NCBI GenBank assembly: GCA_029721515.1
Contig: CM056563.1
Location: 18,915,954 to 18,979,953 of the forward strand
Length of the DNA: 64,000 nucleotides
Reading direction: 5' to 3'
DNA from: Synanceia verrucosa
Lineage: Eukaryota > Chordata > Actinopteri > Perciformes > Synanceiidae
In this document: piece after piece, positions 59,701-64,000 of the stretch
Layout: each line of letters begins with the position of its first letter
How positions within the stretch are numbered: position 1 is the first letter of the stretch
Made by a program: the position numbers and the translations under genes
Notes under the pieces: model-generated
The model's database searches: none
What the model saw: only the letters and a program-made list of their open reading frames with translations
Told to the model about the DNA's origin: nothing

Positions 59701-62700
59701 AGATCCATTCAAGAGGAAGCAGAGTTTATTCTGCCCTGTGTCTCAGGTAAAGTCTGGATACAGAGCAGTGACACTTGAGTTACACTGTTTCTATATAGCT
59801 GTTCATAGTGGGTTATTTGAACCAATACCTCATTTAATAATCTGCTGCTATTTATGCTGTGAAGTGTCTTTTGGAGACAAGTGATGTGTAATCTGAACAA
59901 TCTGACCTCGCTCTTTAATCGATTAGTGGATTTATCAAGTGACTGAAAGTTAATCAACAAGTTTTTTACAGTTTAATCAACTGATCTTTCCAGCCAGAGC
60001 ATCACATGAGCAGACCCACCCCGCCAAACTAAAAGCATGGCATTGTTAAAGCTGTTTAGGTCCTTTATTTTAGTTTAAATAAAGCACAGTTGATTTAAAG
60101 AGCAAGAAAACAATTTTCTTCATGAAAGTAGTCAGGGATCAGTACTTACAGATATAATACTATTTATAGATATAAAAACTGATGTTTAGTGATAATGTGT
60201 AGCATAGAGGATTAGTAATCTTAAAATTAATAAAGTACTACATACAATATAAGCTTCTACAATTCCCCAAATGACGAACTGAGCAATAAAATGTACCAAA
60301 AAACCCAGTGTAAGATGTTTGCCACCTGCTGCACTAAATTGACATTATTACTGATGACCTTTTTTATTTTTTTCTGTAATGGTTAATCCACCAGTATGTG
60401 CAAGCTCTTTAATCAAAATAATATATCTAATGCTCAAATATAATCATTATTTTTATCCATGAATTTACTGTTTTTGATTGACACTTTAATTTTTATGTGA
60501 GATCTTGTGTTGGTATTTCTGTTAATGTATGTGTGTGTAGGGAGCACACACACATTAACACGGCTTTACTCAACAGGAAGGAAACGTGACTACAGGAAAC
60601 AGTTTAACAATCACGCTCTGTGTGTGTGTGTGTGTGCGTGTGTGTGCGCGTGTGTCCGTGCGCGCGTGTGTGTGCGCGTGTGTCCGTCCTCTACATTAAA
60701 GGGAATGTACACTAATAAATAATATTTAATACTATAACGAGCACATCCCAGTCAGACTTGTGTCACACACACATATTAGCATATCTGCCAGACACACAGA
60801 GAGAGAGAGCAGGTCAGTGCCAAACTCACACTGGGCAAGCTGGTGGTTGCCAAGGAAACGGAGTCACGTGACCTTGGAGATGGTCACTGGGGAGACAGAT
60901 GCTGCTGACCTTCTAGAGACTGTTGTATTCACAGCCTGTTCACACAGATGTTTTTTTATTTATCATCTACAAGGGAGATTGTCTTTTAATATGTATAAAA
61001 TGATCTCCATGTATGTTTCGCTTCCTTCTAAGGATGGAGCAATATGAGTCAGACTGGCTGGTGGAGGGTTTTTTTTTTTATTTGTTTGTTTGTCCAAACT
61101 GATCTCTCAAAGGTGCACTGGCTCAAAGCAGACTGCTGTTTAGCCTCTGAGTGGTGCTGTGGTCGGTACTGGAGCTCTGGTCGCTCTGCTGTGTTCTGTT
61201 AATTAGGCTGTCAAAGGATTGTGGTTTTTTTTTAATCACTTTAGTCGCTTGATTTCAATAGTCAATCACAATTAATTGAATTTTCTTTATCATATGTTTA
61301 AACTTCCACTATTTAGCATTCCACAGATCACATTAATAATGAATGTTAGTACAATGATTGCAGTTTGACAAGAAGCCAACTGGAGTTCATCTCTTGGACC
61401 ACAGAGAGTCTTCCTGATGTTGACTGATCTGCAGTCAGCTGACACCATTAAACAAGCGATGTAGTGTCATCCATCATTTCATTTGTGGAGACATGCTTAC
61501 TACAAAATAGTGCTTTGTCTGTGCCTGTTAGCTGACAGCCCTAATACTAACGATATGCTATGATGAACTTGGTCAGCATGTGTAGATGTTGTAACAAGGA
61601 TAAATAAAGGAGGTTTGTCTCATACATAGGTGTTCACTACCTACTCCAATGAAGACTACGATCGCCGCAACGATGACGTCGATCCCATGGCGGCCTCAGC
61701 CGAATACGAGCTGGAGAAAAGAGTAGAGAAGCTGGACCTGTTTCCTGTCGAGCTGGAGAAAGGTACACACACACACACACACACACCTTTACAATCACTG
61801 AGAATCACTCAGTCAAGCCTCTTATGTAACTACAAACACATGCACACAACAGACAGGGTGCTGCTAGTGGACATTCACTGTCTGCTAACAACTCCATTAT
61901 CCCCTTATGGGATTACTCTTAGCACGGATTAGCCTAATTAGCGGCTAGTAATTCTGAAGGTAATAGATTGGAACCAGCAACCATCCATGATGGCTGTTTT
62001 CAGCACTGAAATATGTTTAATTTTTACAAATATACGTTTGCATAGCTTTCCTAATATTCAGATCAGTTGATGCAGATTTATGAATTTACCAATAAATGAA
62101 TACACACCTGATGATGATGATAAAATGTATTATAATTTATGATTCATATTGACATTATGTGTGTCTCCAGACAGTGAGGGTCTGGGTATCAGTATCATAG
62201 GTATGGGTGCTGGAGCTGATATGGGTCTGGAGAAACTGGGGATCTTCGTTAAGACGGTCACTGATGGAGGAGCTGCTCAGAGAGACGGAAGGTACCTGCT
62301 CCACCTGTCCTCCGTGCATCTTTGTCCATGTGTCTCACACTAACAACAACAAACTTTAAACAAATGTCATGAGAAGTAACAAAGCCATTAATGTGTCAGT
62401 TAGACGCCGCTGACACAGTGAGGAAGTATTAGCACCTTTCAACACGGAGAAACATATAATTATATTCCTAAAAGAGCTACTATGGTGCTATGGTTTTCAC
62501 TCACACAGGGGTAGATGGTTTTGCTTGCTTAAGACACATGCTAAGATTCAAGGCTCAGCTGTATATTCTTATTATATTGTTATATTATTATATTGTTATT
62601 CTTTCAGGTTAAAAGGGAATTTCTTAAAATGTTGTTCAACATCCACTAACTGATTAGATTTTGGTGGTCATTTATATGCTAATTATGATGATTTCACATA

Positions 62701-63433
62701 AATGTCTAAGAGAATAATCTTTATTTTTTTATTTTTATTGTAGTCATTTATTTTCAAATAAGAAGTTAATAAAATAACTGACAAAAATACACAAAACAAA
62801 ACATCTTGTCAACCTATTCGAAAAGGAGTGGGAGGAAGTAGAAAACATTGATTTTCCAATCAATTAATACAGACTAATGCAGATCATATTCACAAACAAC
62901 TGTGTCCATGTATGCCCTTATCTTGCTTGGATATTGCAAACAAAATATCTCCAAGAACATAAACAATGTATTCTTACAAACATAAAGATAATTACCCCTA
63001 TTTCCATACGTCATATAAGAGAAATTTACACACACACGTATATGTACGTATATACGCATATGTATATACGTATATATATATACACATATATACATACACA
63101 TGAACATATAGAAATATACTTAAATATACAATTGTAAATACCACTATTAATTTATAGAATTAACCTTAGTAATTATAACACCACTACTACTACTACTACT
63201 AATAATAATACCGCTTAAATTCCATCATTATAATATCTTGGGAAATTCATTCATTTGTTTGTACATTATTTTAAACTTGTTTTTGCTTGGACATTTCTTC
63301 ATTTCCTCACTCACTGATACACATAAGTTTTTTGTATTAATAAAGAATAAATTAATGAAATAGTGAAGTAGTGACATTTTGGACAGATGTGGCTGCCGAA
63401 CCGATTCTGTTTTGAAAATATGATGAAAAAAAA

Positions 63434-63470
<37 letters not shown>

Positions 63471-63806
63471 TATATATATATATATATATATATATGAAAA
63501 AATAAGACACCTTGACCACAGCCACCCAGCGTACAGCCATATGCTCAACAAATCCCTTTAAAATAACAAAACATTTAACAACATACGGTCTAGTTGATTG
63601 ACAGCTCGACATGTTTTGTGTTCTGCAGTGGTTTTATGTCCTCTCTCTATCCTGTGTTTCAGTTCATTTTCACACATGCAGCTTGTTCTCTTCTTGTCTA
63701 GGATCCAGGTTAATGACCTGATAGTGGAGGTTGATGGGACCAGCCTGGTGGGCGTCACTCAGAGCCTCGCTGCCTCCGTCCTCCGTAACACCACTGGCAC
63801 CGTCAG
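50515..63806 (+). CDS. ppp1r9b: Neurabin-2 / spinophilin (3'-partial, seven coding exons)
   Basis: Actin-binding scaffold that targets protein phosphatase 1 to dendritic spines and junctions. Exons: 50515-50833, 51042-51238, 51318-51656, 51792-52478, 61630-61762, 62171-62291, 63702-63806. All are GT-AG and phase-consistent, giving 633 codons plus 2 nt. Human spinophilin has about 815 aa, so the end of the PDZ domain and the coiled coil lie beyond the right edge. Seen: N-terminal RSPSPHRNAYEAGLAALK and KYGSNVHRIKNMFMQM (actin-binding part); PKA site [14 protein letters not shown] (Ser120), which is diagnostic of spinophilin over neurabin-1; VARFNGSTEALD; AVSPTVSQLSAVFEKAE-like core; acidic DEEDEEDEE run; PP1 docking RKIKFS (504-509) ending exon 4; conserved TYSNEDYDRRND; PDZ carboxylate loop GLGISI (562-567), IFVKTVTDGGAAQRDG and VEVDGTSLVGVTQS. 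The N-terminus has an extra Gly/Ser-rich stretch. Confidence 0.95.
52565..52622. repeat. 29-bp tandem duplication
   Basis: AATATCAACTATATGTCCACGACATGA occurs twice, at 52565 and 52594, with no differences visible within the unit. Confidence 0.85.
52779..53276. mobile_element. MITE with TTAA ends (AAAGGGCCAGTGTG type)
   Basis: Left end TTAAAGGGCCAGTGTGAAG; right end ATCACACACTATACCTTTTTAA, its imperfect inverse. CTGCCATGTTTCTACAGAAGCCC inside is typical of a very common fish MITE. TTAA at both ends. Non-coding. Confidence 0.6.
53601..53774. repeat. (CA)n and inverted (GT)n arrays with a duplicated 16-bp unit
   Basis: (AC)15 at 53601-53630. About 66 bp later GACTCCAGCTCAAACC (53681-53696) is followed by (GT)n to 53717, then the same 16-mer again and a longer (GT)n to 53774. 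The CA and GT blocks are complementary. Confidence 0.9.
54719..55056 (+). mobile_element. tRNA-derived SINE, DANA-like, full length
   Basis: Pol III A box in GGTGTAGTGGTTAGCACT and intact B box GGTTCGATTCC. The body is shared with 34438-34740, the 3' part reads GACAGCTGGGATAGACTCC and GGATAAGTGGTAGAAAATGG, and it ends in (ATGG)n. The best-preserved SINE copy in the window. Confidence 0.85.
55738..56170. mobile_element. hAT-type non-autonomous element
   Basis: Ends TAGGAGTGTCCTGATAC and GGATTGGGACATCTCTA are inverse copies with few mismatches. The inside is rich in CGATACGATACC-type repeats. Flanks TTTTAAAT and GTTTAAAT give an 8-bp target duplication with one mismatch. No ORF. Confidence 0.75.
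56234..56898 (+). mobile_element. hAT element with perfect 8-bp target duplication and BED-finger remnant
   Basis: The element runs from TAGGGCTGGG to CCCAGCCCTA, exact 10-bp inverse ends. It is flanked on both sides by AATATTCA (56226-56233 and 56899-56906). Subterminal ATCGATT repeats occur on both sides. It encloses a short BED-type ORF (separate entry). The perfect target duplication implies a relatively recent insertion. Confidence 0.9.
56548..56796 (+). pseudogene. Truncated BED-zinc-finger ORF (hAT transposase N-terminus)
   Basis: An 82-aa frame starting MAEASPPLQ. It has DVWMHFAFKKLEE, VVCKIYNMKVKYSGSTTNL and KRHHPE, which follow the order of a BED zinc finger of ZBED/hAT transposases (W..F, C..C, H...H). 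The second Cys of the usual C-x2-C pair is Tyr here and the HRRHH region is altered, so zinc binding should be lost. The catalytic part is absent, so the element depends on a transposase supplied elsewhere. Confidence 0.65.
58572..59253. mobile_element. TTAA-flanked MITE with GC-rich interior
   Basis: Left TTAAACGGACACTAATTT and right AAATTAGTGTCCCTTTAA are inverse copies with one mismatch. The interior has two direct, GC-rich repeats, CTCCCGGGCGGCCACT...GGATCCCCAGCCCGGCCCGGAG (58669-58712) and CTCCCGGGCGTCCACT...GGATCCCCGGCCCGGAG (58797-58836). Very unlike the AT-rich surroundings. Non-coding. Confidence 0.75.
60618..60685. repeat. Alternating purine-pyrimidine (TG/CG)n tract
   Basis: About 68 bp of TG with interspersed CGCGCG, CGCG and single CG steps; only two short CC interruptions. 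Strong Z-DNA potential. Confidence 0.85.
61204..61543. mobile_element. hAT-like MITE
   Basis: TAGGCTGTCAAAGG at the left and GCTGACAGCCCTA at the right are inverse ends. ATTAATTG/AATCAC subterminal motifs are present. Target duplication not clear. Lies 86 bp before the ppp1r9b exon at 61630. Confidence 0.6.
61763..61787. repeat. (AC)n microsatellite starting at a splice donor
   Basis: The ppp1r9b donor GAAAG|GTACACAC is itself the first part of a 25-bp (AC)n run. Confidence 0.9.
62292..63701 (+). other. ppp1r9b intron between the PDZ exons
   Basis: AT-rich with a TACGTATA/CATATA-rich block (63028-63100), a (TAC)n run near 63183 and a (TA)n run at 63435-63495. No coding signal. Confidence 0.6.
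63435..63495. repeat. (TA)n microsatellite
   Basis: About 60 bp of TA with one GA interruption, 207 bp before a ppp1r9b exon. Confidence 0.95.
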
Positions 63807-64000
63807 GTCTCTGTCCTGAACACACACACACTTTATTACAGCATTCTCATACTCAACATATTTTATTTTTGCAAAAGTCAAACAATGCTGTGTCTTTGTT
63901 ATTTTGTTTTTTTTTTGCAGATTTGTGATATAAATGTTCAGGTTTGTGGTGGATATGTTGCATGTGTTTGCACTTGGTATGGTGTGTGTGTGTGTGTGTG

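Larger units (their letters stand above)
52479..61629 (+). other. 9.15-kb ppp1r9b intron
   Basis: Separates the PP1-docking exon from the TYSNEDYDRRND exon. It holds most of the listed MITEs, two hAT elements, a SINE and several microsatellites. No independent gene is supported. Confidence 0.6.

Noticed and set aside
62874..63137. ORFs rich in YIYTYIH and similar
   Set aside because: Translations of TA/CA-rich simple sequence in an intron.
50515..63806. Neurabin-1 (ppp1r9a) instead of spinophilin
   Set aside because: [20 protein letters not shown] and RFNGSTEALD are spinophilin-specific; neurabin-1 lacks them.

Overview
The window is nuclear DNA of a ray-finned fish, most likely a percomorph teleost. 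The evidence is compact intron-split vertebrate genes, GT/CA microsatellites, and many fish-type repeats (Tc1, hAT MITEs, DANA-like SINEs, LINE tails). I found no prokaryotic, viral or plasmid features and no CRISPR array. Five protein-coding genes can be read exon by exon, with splice phases that agree throughout.

Layout. (1) 105-3803 (+): eci1, mitochondrial enoyl-CoA delta isomerase 1, lacking only its first exon, which lies left of the window. (2) 4565-8471 (-): dnase1, a complete secreted DNase I in eight coding exons, convergent with eci1. (3) 12193-14431 (+): naa60, a complete Golgi N-terminal acetyltransferase of 242 aa. Its last coding intron is a minor-class (U12) AT-AC intron. Its CRE-bearing promoter and non-coding first exon lie near 10840-11081. 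(4) 38846-41083 (+): carhsp1, a complete cold-shock-domain RNA-binding protein. An upstream first exon may lie near 21.0-21.25 kb, which would make 21.2-38.8 kb one long intron. (5) 50515-63806 (+): ppp1r9b (spinophilin), the N-terminal 633 codons including the PP1-docking motif and most of the PDZ domain; the gene runs off the right edge. Its 5' untranslated exon may end at 45124.

The genes do not form an operon or pathway. They cover mitochondrial fatty-acid oxidation, extracellular DNA digestion, Golgi-side protein N-acetylation, mRNA regulation and a synaptic phosphatase scaffold. Human counterparts of the first four lie on chromosome 16p13 and PPP1R9B lies on 17q21 (gene positions from general knowledge), so this is a partly conserved linkage group with a junction between carhsp1 and ppp1r9b.

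The rest is intron or intergenic DNA rich in mobile-element remnants. They include a Tc1 copy with two stop codons, hAT-type elements (one with a perfect 8-bp target duplication and a decayed BED-finger ORF), TTAA-flanked foldback/MITE elements, LINE 3' ends, tRNA-derived SINEs and several perfect palindromes. No wholly new biological system is evident. The most interesting items are the AT-AC intron of naa60 and what its retention would do to the protein, the overlapping 3' ends of eci1 and dnase1, a splice donor inside a microsatellite in ppp1r9b, and the well-preserved transposon insertions.
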